A DNA stretch of 64,000 bases from Rotaria macrura (GCA_900239685.1 OENT01000441.1:1-64000), one strand, 5' to 3'; counted from the first letter of the stretch, positions 52,426 to 64,000 are shown. Program-made: numbers and translations. Notes: generated by a model not told the origin, from the letters alone.

Positions 52426-54321
52426 TTATGTTTTCAATGTATTCAGTATCGTTTCTTGTTTGTTTTTGCTTTTGTTATCAAGTACATAAACAATGCATAT
52501 AAAAATGTTGGATGACGAGATCAGAATAATTGTTTCCTAGTTTGAATATTCTTTATTAAAAGAAAGACATGATAGATTCCTGTGAATATTGTTAAAAGTG
52601 CAAGTAAGGGCATTCAAAGAAAATATTCTTTCAAGAAAACACTTTCCACTCATTTATGCATGATGTGTTTTTTTCCTATCGTGAGAGAGTGAAATCAAAA
52701 CGACCTAAATCTTCCAAGCGTTGCACAAACTGAATCATCGTCAGGGTTTACTCTTTTTTGTTTACAGTTTATAAGCGTTTCTTGTAAATGAAGTGTAGTT
52801 TAGCAATGTTGAGAAAATTCCAAGCATTTGATTTTCATTGTTGTTTACTGAGACTGTTCGAAGCATCAAATTTGACTGAATTCTGATACGTTTTCTAAGA
52901 ATATTCTAAGTAAAATAGTGACATCACTATCAGCTAGTCATGACTGTGAGCAAAATGGAATTTTCATATCAAGTCGACCTTAAAGGTGTTTTCGAAGTCA
53001 AGACATTGTTTTATGAGAATTTAAATGTATATGATCAAAAATTGAATAAGATGCGATGAGAAAAACGATCAGTTATTAAAACTCTGTATAAAAAAATGAG
53101 AAAATCTAAGTCCTATTCTTAGGAATGTGATGAAGACATGTTCAGATATTCTGTTCGAGTTCTAAAACTAGATACATAACTGTTTTCCCAATGGTGAAAG
53201 GAGTGAAACAAAAAATAATCAACTTTATTTTTTCATTACATGATTTGTTTGTCCTTGATTAGCAAATTATGATTTCAACTGGAAAAGATAAAAATATTTT
53301 AATATTCTTGTTCCTTAGTTCGAACTTAATAATTTTATAATGAAATTTTTTATTCTGAAAGAATAAATTGTACTTCGTTCTTGAATTAAAATTTCAACAC
53401 TCTATAGTGAATAAAGAAAAAATGACTCGTAAAAGTAACTATTAATACATGATAATGACGAATTAACATCACATATTCACTTCTCTTTCTACAAAGTGAA
53501 CTAGTTTGTCGGAAACCCTAGAAAAATAGCCATGAATCATATATATCAGCTGTGTTATATGAAACTTGTTTGCTTTGAATATTTTTCACCACGTACAATA
53601 AAAATCTTATTATTTTCTTCATGAAATCTAGTTAAAATCAGAATTCTGCTGCGTATAAGAGAAATTCCTTTCAATGACACATGCGTTTCTCCGACAATAC
53701 TTTCATTTGATAATACATTAACTACCTGAAATTGCAGGTAAAAGAAAAGTACTAAGTTCCAATGAGTGTTTTAATATAAAACTTGTAAGAAGAGCAATAT
53801 TTAATTACGAGTAAATATGAAATAAAATTTTCAAAGTTCTACATCGATGAATGAAGGAAATCAGTAAGTTCCTTGTTAAATTTTTAACCTTTAGAAAAAA
53901 TCAGAAAGTAGGTTAGGTTAAAGTGCATCGTCTGTCTCTAAAAATTCAACTGATTTCATTTACCATCAACGGTGGTAATATTTTTGTTTCTTCATATCTT
54001 AGAAATCCTGCTTCTAAATTATCAACAACTTTGTCGTCAAAACAGCTCCGTTCCATAATTATTTTCCAGACACACGCCCTCATACATAAAAGACGATTAC
54101 TTGTCGAATGTGTTATCATTGTTGATCTATTGAATGATTTATTTTCATCAAAATTGTCGATTTTTATTATATGTTGTGCATCATATTCAATGATTTGATT
54201 CTAAGCACTGTGTGCCTTTTGGTTTTTGAAAATTTTTTTCCATTGTTATATCATCATTTGTTTTATTCGGAAAAGAAACACAGCAATTGGATGTGTATGT
54301 TATATTCGGAGCTTGTTTACA
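52426..54321. other. 1.9 kb intergenic stretch
   Basis: No exon recognised on either strand. AT-rich with scattered AATAAA. Confidence 0.5.
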
Positions 54322-54543
54322 TCAATTTATGATTTTGTTTTTCTTTGTGTTGTTATCGTAGATCAGAAGAGTTTTTTGTAATGGGTAGTTCATTACATCA
54401 AGAAAATGACTGTTTTCTTCAAGAATTCCTTGTACATGGTTATATAGTTCTGGTTGTGATTTAAAATTGAGTATAGCATGAATGCCATAACGACGAATGA
54501 TAACAGGCATACTTGCAAAGAGATTAGCATATTTGGATTGCAT
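54322..54543 (-). other. Candidate alternative last exon B of the dehydrogenase-like gene
   Basis: An acceptor (GAAATAG) precedes a phase-0 open frame of 73 residues. LFASMPVIIRRYGIHAIL and HVQGILEENSHFLD match the LDH strand-loop and C-terminal helix region. It is an alternative to exon A at 55057-55209, which encodes the same structural region. Confidence 0.5.
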
Positions 54544-57159
54544 CTATTTCAAATGAAATCATAATAAAACACTCTTTGAATATTGATGAGAACTTATTCT
54601 ATCAAGAGAAGTGTTTTTCTTTACTATTGACATTTTCGATTGATTAAATCAGTTTCAGTATCTGAACTAAACATTGATAGGTTTTTAGTTTTCATAACTC
54701 GACGATAGTAAAACCTTCGATTCAGACGGGATATGATATTCATCAGTGTCAACTAAAATTCAATCACTGATGATCATATTCATTTACGATCAATGACTAG
54801 ACATTCTGAGATATATATATATATATACGTAGAATGAATTAGTACATGAATTCAAATTATCGAAAAAGCTACTCAATATATATTTAGAGTGACGATCAAG
54901 GGATTCTTATAAAATTCTATTTCATAATTTTTATGTAAATAGAGATCTAGCTCTCATAAAGTTGAATACTAGCTCGTGTTCTACGATACTCAGTAAACAT
55001 AATATAAGCAGTGGACATGTGTCACGATATATAATACGATATAGTAGGAATATACTTTAAAATTCATTATCTTTATTAAATAAAGTTGCGAAGACTGCAT
55101 GAAGATTTTGTTCCTTTTCATGTAAGAAATCGTCAGAATCAGTGAAACCATACTTGAACGATGCTTCCCTCCATTCCAAAATCGTCGGAGGCAACGTATT
55201 GAACAACGCCTTATATTAAAAGCTATTTTATGATATAGCATCTAAAGTTAGTTGACTTTTTTTGTTACCGAAAAAAAATTACATTTTTTCACCTTCTATT
55301 TGTTTCAGTTTCAAGTTATTTTTCTTACTATCTATTACAGATATTAGTTTCATTAGGATCTAATACTATTCTATTTCCTGAACATTTATATTCTGAAAAC
55401 TGTAGAAAGAATATACGATTTCCTATGAAGAATTTTCGAATGTAACAACTTCTTCTTACAGTGTTAGACATCGTGTATTCTATCGTATGCAAAACATTTT
55501 AGTTGTAAACGGACTCTACTGTTCGAGAGAAAAGTTTAAAATAATTGAGAAAATTTCATCAGTACTTGGGTTTCAAGAACATCATCCGATGAGGACATCG
55601 ATTCTTTCTTTTTTGTTTTCTAGACCTAGCATTTCTTTTTATTGTTTGTTTTCTCTTCAGTTTCTAATCTATTACTTGATTTAGAAAATTTTCTTTGAGG
55701 CTTGGATGAACATAGATTGATAAGAAGAGCATTTCATGGGAATTACTCATAATAGAACGAGCTATCTGAGATATGTTCATGCCTAACGTATAATAATACG
55801 GACGATGATATAATATTTGTAGACAATTCCATGCATTGATAATTCTGTAAAGTTCATTTTGAATAGGTTGTACAATAGTTTGTTTTGATTCAATAATATT
55901 TTCTGCATTATTGGAGTTGTCTGATTTTTTTTGTTGATCATGTTTTATTGTTTTGATAGTATGATGGTTGTTTTGAATCGATTGCAGAAATGCACTTGAG
56001 CGAAGCCATTGCTGAATTCGAACTGATGTATTCTTACTCGTGTGCAAGTTGAGCGATTTAGTTTTTTTATTAGAAGAAGTCATCTTGTTTTGATCACTTA
56101 AATTTTTCGTACTTGTACTCAATGATGTTTCCATTAAGAATCTAAATAAAATTTGTGGCTTTGTTTTACATAGAAAAACAAAAGAAGTATGATAGAATAC
56201 TTCTGTGTTTGTAATATTTCATCATTCTTGACCGAATTAGTATGAAATGCATTATTACTCGTTGAATGATAATTAAAGTTTTCATCCATTTCTATATGAT
56301 GATGTTTATTCGATTGGATATGTTGACCATTTATTGTGATACTAGGCCAATATGGTTCTAGTGATTGATGAGTATTTGCCAATGTAAAACCAGTTACATG
56401 TTTACTCGGAATATCAAATAATTCGCTAATAACATAGCGTAATCGTTGATTGTAGATATTGGAACTCAAGCCACATATTTGTCCAATATGACAATGATTT
56501 CCAACTAATGATTTAACAACTAGTGAATTGTAATCATATGGAGAGACGCCTAAGATGAACAAAACATAATGAAATTAAGCGAATTTGAAAATATAGATGA
56601 TAACAGGACCTAACTATCAAAACGACAGCATTTGGACTTGCCATCAAAAGATGTTGAACGATCGATGGATTTCCATGAAGATGTTCAATAAATTTTTGAG
56701 CTTTACATTTCGATGAAAAATTTCTATCATTCTCCTCTTCTTCATTAGTAATGTTGCAGTACATTTCTGTAATGAGAATAACATCCGATCGGCTCGTATA
56801 TGTCATATCTGATGTGTATGTAAGATTGACTGAACGAGACATTGGACAAAGTTGTAACGCACAAGCAAGCTTTCATATAAAATACAGAAAGAGAGAGATA
56901 GAGATAGTGAGAGTTCTTAATCGAAATGAATATGGCATATGCGACATACATCGTAGAAGCACATTTTCATCTTTCGATTATAAGATTGATCGAATACGAC
57001 AATGTCACTGACATGTCGTCTCAAAGCCATAGTAAGTACACAAATAAATGTTGTTTGATCTGTTCCCAAAATAGTCACTTTTGTTTGAGATTTTGTTGGA
57101 TATGGTGTTAGTTGTTTGCTTATTGAAAAGCATTCTCTTATATTTGAATGAGTTTTCAT
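54322..57159 (-). CDS. Diverged lactate/malate dehydrogenase-like protein, probable pseudoenzyme
   Basis: Minus-strand exons: 57159 (or up to 57249)-56950, 56869-56615, 56549-56201 and 56141-55676, then one of two last exons, 55209-55057 or 54543-54322. The fold order is that of L-LDH or the LDH half of UEVLD: KVTILGT (Rossmann start), VVFD, SDVILIT, MASPNAVVLIV, SPYDYNSLVVKSL, RLRYVISELF, then IINAWNCLQIL, LGMNISQIARSIM and a C-terminal helix. Key residues are lost: the nucleotide loop is GTDQTT rather than GxGxxG, the Asp of LDSARFR is Tyr, and GEHGDS reads ANTHQS. About 100 low-complexity residues interrupt the catalytic domain. The join from 56615 to 56549 is out of phase with consensus splice sites, so this may be a pseudogene or need an unusual junction. 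The start codon is uncertain. Confidence 0.6.
54809..54828. repeat. (AT)n microsatellite
   Basis: About nine AT units, inside the intron before exon B of the dehydrogenase-like gene. Confidence 0.85.
55057..55209 (-). other. Candidate alternative last exon A of the dehydrogenase-like gene
   Basis: An acceptor (TATAAG) precedes a phase-0 frame of 50 residues ending in TAA: LFNTLPPTILEWREASFKYG followed by an acidic helix (HEKEQNLHAVFATLF). It aligns with exon B (LF-x-x-x-P-x-I-I/L) and with the LDH C-terminus. Confidence 0.5.
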
Positions 57160-57249
57160 ATGTGTTGTCAATAGAAGTAGTTCATTGATATGTTGTTGTT
57201 TTGTTTGGCCTAAATGAAGTTGTAATTGACCTTCAAATTCATTTTGATT

Positions 57250-57492
57250 CTAATGCATACCATCAATAATATCGTTAAAAATGAATGAAATGAAAAACTG
57301 ATGATTTTATTTCTTGTGCTAAGTTTCCCTGGCAATGTTCTCGTTTATATTGAGCGGTATATTTATAAGTATTAAAAAAAAAAGAACAAAACAAAATCAC
57401 AAAAGAAGAAACAAATAGTTAATGTTACTTTTTGTTAATATACAGACATCTTTATAAGATTTGATATTCTTCGAAATCAATCGTTTTCGTAA
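57250..57492 (-). other. 5' flank of the dehydrogenase-like gene; possible upstream exon
   Basis: On the minus strand, 57360-57299 is open and protein-like (QYKREHCQGNLAQEIKSS) and ends at a GTTTTT donor in phase 0 with the acceptor at 57250. No in-frame ATG was found, so the true 5' end is unresolved. Confidence 0.25.
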
Positions 57493-58329
57493 TCAGCTCG
57501 CATGATCGAGATAGTAATCATCGTAGTTATCCGTATCATTATCATCATGATGTTCCATAGTCGATTTTCTTATTGGATTTCGTTTGTAGATTTTAATTTC
57601 TTGAATAGAATGATAATTGGCGTTTTGTTGTTGTGGCTCATCATTTTCTTTTTTGGAATTTGACAAATTTAGGAGAGGTGTTGTTGGTGGATCGATAGGT
57701 GTTGGTCGTTCTAATGCTTGATCTAAATGACACCATACATCAACTTTATCCAAACGAGCTGATGTTGCATATGCCTTCTTATTATTCAATACGCACGATG
57801 GACGAGTGCATATCTTGCGCGTACTTGATGATGTTCCGCGTGTTAATGACGGTAAATTAGAATGGTGCGAGAAAAACGTTAACGTGCTACTGTCATAATC
57901 GAGCGTGAGTTCATCTTCAAAATTTGTTTTTTTATCGTGTACATGCCGAATTTCAGATCGTAAATTCGTACGTGTTACTATTGGAGCTGATGACGAAAGA
58001 ACGGCAAGGCCACTAAATGATGTTTTGTTTTTTATTTGTTGTTCACGAAGTTTTTCGATGTTCGACAACTGCATACGTTGTTCATTATCGAATGTTGGAA
58101 GAGAACTCGTCGAAGAATTTCTCATCGGTGTTGGCTTCGTATTGGTAGTTAATGTTAACGGATGAAGATAGACACGACGAGTAATAATTCGTGCGGAATT
58201 CGATGATGATGGTGAATTGAAGGATGACGAGGACGGCTGTGAATGACGGAAATCTTGAAATGATTGACATAATTCAAGTAGCGTCAATGTTTTTGGTTTT
58301 AATGGATAACGGGATGTTGTCGACGCCAT
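57493..58329 (-). CDS. Disordered Ser/Thr-rich protein, unidentified
   Basis: A single exon encodes 278 residues. After MASTTSRYPLKPKTLTLLEL and a short helix (CQSFQDFRHS), the chain is mostly disordered, rich in Ser, Thr, Pro and Asn. A middle stretch (NIEKLREQQIKNKTSFSGLA) may be helical, and KVDVWCHLDQALERP looks like a short ordered motif. The end is acidic and Asp/Tyr-rich (NDTDNYDDYYLDH). There is no signal peptide or transmembrane segment. I do not recognise a family. The 837-base open frame and even composition support a real gene. The dehydrogenase-like gene lies about 240-330 bases downstream on the same strand. Confidence 0.55.
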   Translation of the reverse strand: MASTTSRYPLKPKTLTLLELCQSFQDFRHSQPSSSSFNSPSSSNSARIITRRVYLHPLTLTTNTKPTPMRNSSTSSLPTFDNEQRMQLSNIEKLREQQIKNKTSFSGLAVLSSSAPIVTRTNLRSEIRHVHDKKTNFEDELTLDYDSSTLTFFSHHSNLPSLTRGTSSSTRKICTRPSCVLNNKKAYATSARLDKVDVWCHLDQALERPTPIDPPTTPLLNLSNSKKENDEPQQQNANYHSIQEIKIYKRNPIRKSTMEHHDDNDTDNYDDYYLDHAS

Positions 58330-58893
58330 GGCTAACTGGAGAAATCAGACGAAAACTATTTAGTTTTTATTCTATGAAAAGAATTTTTATTTGTTTTTCG
58401 TTCTGAAATTAAATGCCAATGTAGGCAAAAAATTATTTATGCTCGATGTTGTTTTCAGAAGCATTGTGTGTGGAACTCATTGCCCGATCATGTCAAGTAA
58501 TTTTATCCAAACTATAATTTTTATCAATGATTTAAATAAATTGATGAAATTCTTGCTTCATTTCAAGTATTAGTGAATGAATAAATAACAAAGTGCTATT
58601 GATAGAAATAGTATTGCTCTTACCTTGAAACAAGAATATAAATTTGACTCGATATACGTTCAAAACAGACGGCAAACAAAGACAATCGTCATTAATGATA
58701 TCAATACATGACTTGTCAAGAGAAATTTATTGAATGTTGATTATTTTTTTTGAGAAAGAAACTGTTTGAAAAATTGAAGTGTATGTTTTTGCACAATTCA
58801 AGTCGTATGCAGAACAAGCAAAAAAAAGGAATTAACATTATTTTTGCTGTTGCATTCATTTGTTGTTTGGCAGACATAAAATGCCCTATTGAT
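58330..58893. other. Intergenic spacer
   Basis: 564 bases between two minus-strand genes. No coding content seen. Confidence 0.45.
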
Positions 58894-59475
58894 TTATTTC
58901 AATATTCGTAGTTGAATAAACTTTGTTTTAATGCAATAAAATATCCCGCCAACCATACCACCAAACAGAATAAGTAACAGAATAAAACCAATAAGAAAAT
59001 ATGCGAAAAATGAAGATGATTCATTGATAGAAATAACTCGAACAAGATTCATATGACTTTTATCGTTTCTAACCAGAGTTTTTACCCAATGTCTGACCGG
59101 TAGAATACTTTGATTAGTTGTCACACAATTACAACTACTGTTTTTGTTTATATATTGAAAGAAATATTGGCAATAATTTCTTAATTCAATCTTTACTATT
59201 ATGCGTTTAGAGCATTGATCAAAGTGGTTACCATTAGATTTGATAAAGTTTGCTCGTGCACAATCCTTACAAATAAAGCCATTAACTGAATGTTTGTGTT
59301 CGATTCCTGAATAATTAGCATTTCGAGGTATCAAATGTAAATCAGAATGCAAGTCAAGAGAGTATGGCGTACATTTCGTTAGATTAAAAAATGTGTATTT
59401 TAAGAAATTCGAATCCAGACATAGAATAGCAGTGCAAACAAATAAGCCTGAGCATGATAATGACGAATGCTGCAT
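58894..59475 (-). CDS. Type I membrane protein, cysteine-containing ectodomain, unidentified
   Basis: A single exon encodes 193 residues. A signal peptide is likely (MQHSSLSCSGLFVCTAILCL). The ectodomain of about 130 residues holds Cys in FICKDCARA, DQCSKR, NYCQYF and SSCNCVTT, plus N-glycosylation sequons (NLT, NYS, NSS, NQS). One strong transmembrane helix follows (FFAYFLIGFILLLILFGGMV). The cytoplasmic tail is short and basic (KTKFIQLRILK). The cysteine spacing does not match EGF, Ig or LDLa domains that I know. It is divergent from the TPR-SET gene, about 295 bases away. Probably a small cell-surface protein of unknown role. Confidence 0.55.
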   Translation of the reverse strand: MQHSSLSCSGLFVCTAILCLDSNFLKYTFFNLTKCTPYSLDLHSDLHLIPRNANYSGIEHKHSVNGFICKDCARANFIKSNGNHFDQCSKRIIVKIELRNYCQYFFQYINKNSSCNCVTTNQSILPVRHWVKTLVRNDKSHMNLVRVISINESSSFFAYFLIGFILLLILFGGMVGGIFYCIKTKFIQLRILK

Positions 59476-59770
59476 AAAGAAATCAAAGATAAAATTTTTA
59501 TTTTATTTTAGAGCTAAATAAGTACATGACGAAAACGCGCTTTGAAGGAAAAGCGAAATGGATTTTACGCAAATAGTTATCGAAGAAGAATCAAGATTAA
59601 TTCTCGTATGATGTCGCTTGAGAACGTGTTTAACACTAGGTGTTATTAATCCATTGGCCGTTCTTTCTTTTTGTAGACTTTTCAAAATATCTATCATTTC
59701 TTTATTAAGTGCACAGACTCGAGAACTTAAATTAAAGTATCTTCCTTTTATTCAATTCAAAAAACAAATC
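59476..59770. promoter_or_regulatory. Divergent intergenic region, membrane protein / TPR-SET gene
   Basis: A 295-base region between opposing start codons. Regulatory role inferred from geometry only; no motif recognised. Confidence 0.35.
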
Positions 59771-62700
59771 ATGTCCAAATCAAAAGCAGAAGTAAAACAT
59801 CTACTGATAGCATCTGCAACCATGGATATAGGACTTTCGGAAGAACCCAAATCATCATCGTATTTTACACAAAGTGAATACTCTTCATATTTTATCTTTC
59901 ATTCACATATATACATATATATTTTCTTTTAGGCAATGAATCATGTAATCGACACGATTCTGTCACTGAAAAATTTCAAATACATCAAAAATCAAAACTC
60001 AACTCAACAATTTCTTCATCATCGTCTCTACTTCAACCTAAACAAAAATCAAAAAAATATTCTCGTAAACTACCTCATTCGAATGTTCTTTCGAAATTGT
60101 TTATGAATAGTAGTTGTAATAATAATAAATTAAATGAACAACAAGGTGGAATATATTCGACACCTGTTGCCAAATCTATTGTTATTAAAAAACATGAAAC
60201 ATTCGCTGAACAAATATCAAAAGCATTTAACACAACAGATAATTTGCCATACTGTTTTACAAAAACTAATCTTCAAGCACAAATGCAGTATCGAATGATT
60301 TCATTAATAGCTGATCCATTTTCAGATCAAGTAAGAAAACGATAACGCAAAAACAAAACTCTTGTCATTTCTTATTAGATGGATCGTATGGAAACATCCA
60401 CACAATTAAGAATAAATCTTCTACGTATCAATCATGTTCATTCTAATAGTCGTTTACCGTTGAAAATAATATCTGCACCTATATGGACGGGTCAAGTTGT
60501 ACACGTTGTTGTACAAGATGAGAATACACATTGTCTTCGTTTATCAATTTATAACTGGTTATATACGATGAATACACGACAAATAAAATCTTATAATTAT
60601 ATTCAAGAAAACTTAACACGTCTTTTGCCGATCAATTCATGTATTGTTATATTAGATCCATGGTTAAAAATATGTCAAGATGGCGATGTATCATTACGTT
60701 GTGAATCACCAAACACACATTTATTGATGATTGATTTTGAAACGCGTTGTTCAACAAGTAATCGAATAAATGCGGAACAATTACGGCTATGGGGCAATAC
60801 ATGTTATCAAACTGATGATAATCTTGGCGCTATTCAGTTGTATACACATGGTTTAAGACAAATCGATGAACAACAAGAAAAAGAACTAGCATCGAAAGGA
60901 AAAACAAGTATTTTATAAGTTTTTCTTATTATTTGAGAATGAAAAACTAGACGATGGTTTCAGAGAGCGAAGAAGAATACATGTGGATGTTGCCTGTCTT
61001 GCAGTAGAAGGGGAGGCACTGACTAGAAGTAGATTTCATTATTTTCTTATCATGTTTACAAAAGAATCGAACGTCTAACTATGAAAACAAAACTCATGAC
61101 AAACTCGCAGGTAAAAGTATCATCAACATACAGCTGTTAGTAAAACATAGTTACTAAGTAAAGATGGTCTTTAGAATGGCTAGTTTTTTTTATATAAGTT
61201 TATTTAGCAACCATATATTGAAAAAATGTTGATATTTTCTTCGGGTTTTCTAAATAAAAAAAGCAATTAGTAAATATTTTTATATAATCATATCAAAATG
61301 TGAATTTCAACAATAAGAAGAGTCATTTTGAATACATAAATAGATTTACGTGTGAAATGTTTTCAGTAAAACTTGATTTCAAAATACTCATTTTAAAAAT
61401 TAAATCTTGCCGTGAACCTATCGATTTCTCAAGCATATATTTTTCCTCTAACATCAGAAAGCAATTTCGATGGAAGATCTTTATATCAATTGAAATACAT
61501 TTGGAGCTGTTCGATTGCTCATAGAAGCACGATTTTATTGGCGTGTTCATGTTCTGTTAGATTACTAACTATTATTAAATAGTTGTTATTGAAAATTGAA
61601 AATATATTCACAGTATACTCAAATTGTTACTTCAAACGAAGTTTCACTCGTTGTTGTAGATGTTTTTTTGAAGAATTTTGCACATTAGTTCAACCTCTGT
61701 TGATACAGCTTAATTCGATATTGTGTATAGTACATATATGAACGTACTGTTTTCTTTATCTTGACCTAACGAAACGGAGCATGGTTTGCTTGTTGAGTCA
61801 GCCTTCTATAGACACTTTGATGAGAAAGTAGTATCTTTCGGCATCTAACATCGTTTTTATGTTTTATGAAATGGGTTAAATATTTTCTAATGTTTTATAA
61901 AACATGTACTTCCATCTATATTTTTTGAAGAGTGTAATTAACTTAGATACGTATGTAATGAAAAACACTTCTGTTCACTCACTGGCAGATAAAGTCGTCG
62001 TAATTATGTTGACAGTATATCGGTCTGCTCGTTTTGAAAAAAATATTTTACGAAAAGTATCATGCTATTTCTATTTGATTATTCATTATATCTTTTATCA
62101 TTACTCTCCTTAATATGCGGTCTCCCTCATTCCATGATCAATATGATCTGTTTCATGCCTTATTGTTTTCTCTCTGATATGAGCAGGTCTTCTACTATAG
62201 TGAGAGAGAGAGAACTTTGTGACTCGCAGAAGTTAAATTAAATAACAATCTTCTGAAATCGTCACCACTTTCATCAAACTTGCTGCAGAGTAATCTTTTC
62301 TCAACTGGAAAGACGATATAGTAACAATATACACTAGTGATATTGCGATGATACCAAAAATCTTCTCTCAGAAGTACTAGAGGCCAAGCCATTGTATATT
62401 TGAACTAGTTTGAGTCCTGTTTTGCCTCTTATTATTGTATTCATAGGCTGCTTTTACTAAGGACAAAGGAAAAATCCAAAACTCAATTATGTACGTGTAG
62501 ATTCGGCTCAATCTTCAACTGACTTGTCTTTATTTTTATTGTTGGAAAGTACACACCGAAATAATCCTTTCTTCCTTCTTTTTCGTAACCCCTGGCTGCC
62601 GGTCTTGAATATATACCTGCTCTCCTGTATAGGTAAAATCGTTGAGAAGATTTTTAAATATTATCTTCAATACGGTAGTCTTCATTTTATTTTTATTGTG

Positions 62701-64000
62701 ATCGATCGTTTTCATCCTATGAGTAGTAATGCCTGATGTTTTTAAGCAATAGAATAAGACTTGATATTCCATTTTTTATGGTCAACAGTTTTTTCATCTT
62801 CAATTTAACAAGTAGATAAGACTTAGATGAGATGAGCATGAAATCAAATAAGAAAACGTTCATGTACGACGAATGAATAACTCATGAGTTATTAAAAATT
62901 CAATTCAGACATCAATTTTATTTGAAAATCAAACTCTGAGAGCATGTTATATTTTATACGTACATTTTTAGTCGGTCCGAAAACAGAGGAATCTGAACAA
63001 CATCGTATTCGTCTTTTATCAAATCGATGTGCTTGTTATTTACGTGAAAGACATGCAGCTTTAGCTCTGGCTGATACAAGTATACTTTTATCCATCAATG
63101 AATTATCACGTGTATTCGAATCACCGAAAACCACCGCTGGCAAACTTCTTTTTCGTTGTCTTAGTGCACATCTTCATTTAGGTTTATTCGATAAAGTTGA
63201 AGGTCTTATAAAATCGCATAAATTAAATATTGGTTTAACTAATGAAGAAAATTTAGCAGCCATAAACATACTGGAACGAGAATTGATAAGACTTAGCGAT
63301 GAATTTACAAAAGGACGATACGATCTAAGAGGAATGTTAAGTGAACAAGTATCCATTCACAAGCATGATAAATCACCTCCAATGTTTATTGATTTATCAC
63401 ATCATCATGCTGAATGTCATCGAAATGATCTGTTCGAAGTGCGACCATGTCGAGTATGTACTAAAGAAAACAATAAAAAACAAAAATCGAACAAACTCCT
63501 TTATATAGCCAGAAGAATTGACTAAAAATGGATACCCGAAAGGTTCTTATGGAATATACGCTGTGAAAAATATTGAACCGAGTACTTTACTAGTTGTTGA
63601 ACAACCATTTGCTAGTATCGATAATCGAGTTATTGGTGAACAACGCTATCATTCAATGAATTTTTGGCAAACCAATGAAAAGAATGCTATCAGTGAATAT
63701 TATAATGATGATGTATTACGCTTATTGAATGAAGTTGAGAAGCAACTATTAATTGGTAATACGAGCTGGATAACATTTGATAAAATTAAATCAATGCAAC
63801 CTATTCGACAATGGTTAATTGAGAAAAACATTGATAATATATCAGAACAAAAAGAATATAATTATGGTACTGACTTATTAGACAATGATCAAATGCCGGT
63901 GCTATTCAAAAACCAATGGCAAAAACCATTCGCCAAGTAAGTTTATTTTCATCGAGACACAATAATTATTTCAGCACCTTGACTTTAAATATAGTTTTTA
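59771..64000 (+). CDS. TPR and SET-like domain protein, cut by the window edge
   Basis: Exons 59771-59873, 59933-60330, 60379-60907, 62972-63453 and 63509-63936 join in phase to about 646 residues; more exons lie beyond the window, with acceptor candidates at 63974 and 63993. A Ser/Lys-rich disordered start leads to a beta-rich domain (IWTGQVVHVVVQDE, LRLSIYNWLY, CIVILDPWLKICQDG, VSLRCESP). TPR-type helices follow (AEQLRLWGNTCYQTDD, GAIQLYTHGLRQI, RLLSNRCACYLRERHAALAL, LLFRCLSAHLHLGLFDKVE). The SET start comes next (PKGSYGIYAVKNIEPSTLLV, VEQPFASID). This layout recalls TPR-SET proteins of fungi and oomycetes and, more distantly, SMYD-type lysine methyltransferases. The catalytic NHxCxPN/ELxxDY motifs would be outside the window. 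Intron 3 (60908-62971) is 2.1 kb. Confidence 0.7.

Overview
This is AT-rich nuclear DNA from a small animal. Every recognisable gene is metazoan in type and split by GT-AG introns. Most introns are about 45-90 bases; a minority run from about 1.3 to 2.8 kb. Two genes point to a ciliated animal: an ARMC3-type armadillo protein and a TTLL6/13-type tubulin polyglutamylase. Low GC, compact genes, mostly tiny introns and divergent orphan genes fit a microscopic spiralian such as a rotifer. That placement is inference. No bacterial operons, rRNA, CRISPR array or transposase were seen.

Left part (1-15.4 kb): a roughly 1.2 kb imperfect palindrome (about 930-2165) sits beside a small minus-strand membrane protein resembling DUF2177. 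An SPAK/OSR1 (Fray)-type kinase follows, then a 4.6 kb gene-poor stretch, an orphan rhodopsin-family GPCR and a single-exon BTB-domain gene.

Middle part (15.9-45 kb): a 21-exon ARMC3 gene is followed by an orphan cysteine-free secreted protein, a minus-strand RS/coiled-coil protein and a 16-exon TTLL polyglutamylase. After a 3.8 kb gap comes a minus-strand HAPSTR1 (C16orf72) homologue, placed head to head with NAP1.

Right part (45-64 kb): NAP1 (histone chaperone ending in a CaaX box) and a mitoferrin (SLC25A28/37 type) lie on the plus strand. A minus-strand block holds a strongly diverged lactate/malate dehydrogenase-like gene with two candidate last exons, a disordered Ser-rich protein and a type I membrane protein. 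The window ends inside a TPR plus SET-like gene on the plus strand.

The neighbours do not form an obvious pathway. ARMC3 and TTLL relate to cilia, the kinase to ion and volume control, HAPSTR1 to stress-linked protein turnover, NAP1 to chromatin and mitoferrin to mitochondrial iron. Exon boundaries were worked out by hand from splice consensus, reading-frame continuity and remembered family alignments. All final gene models keep phase except one junction in the dehydrogenase-like gene. The least explained items are the palindrome, the dehydrogenase-like gene and the orphan single-exon genes.
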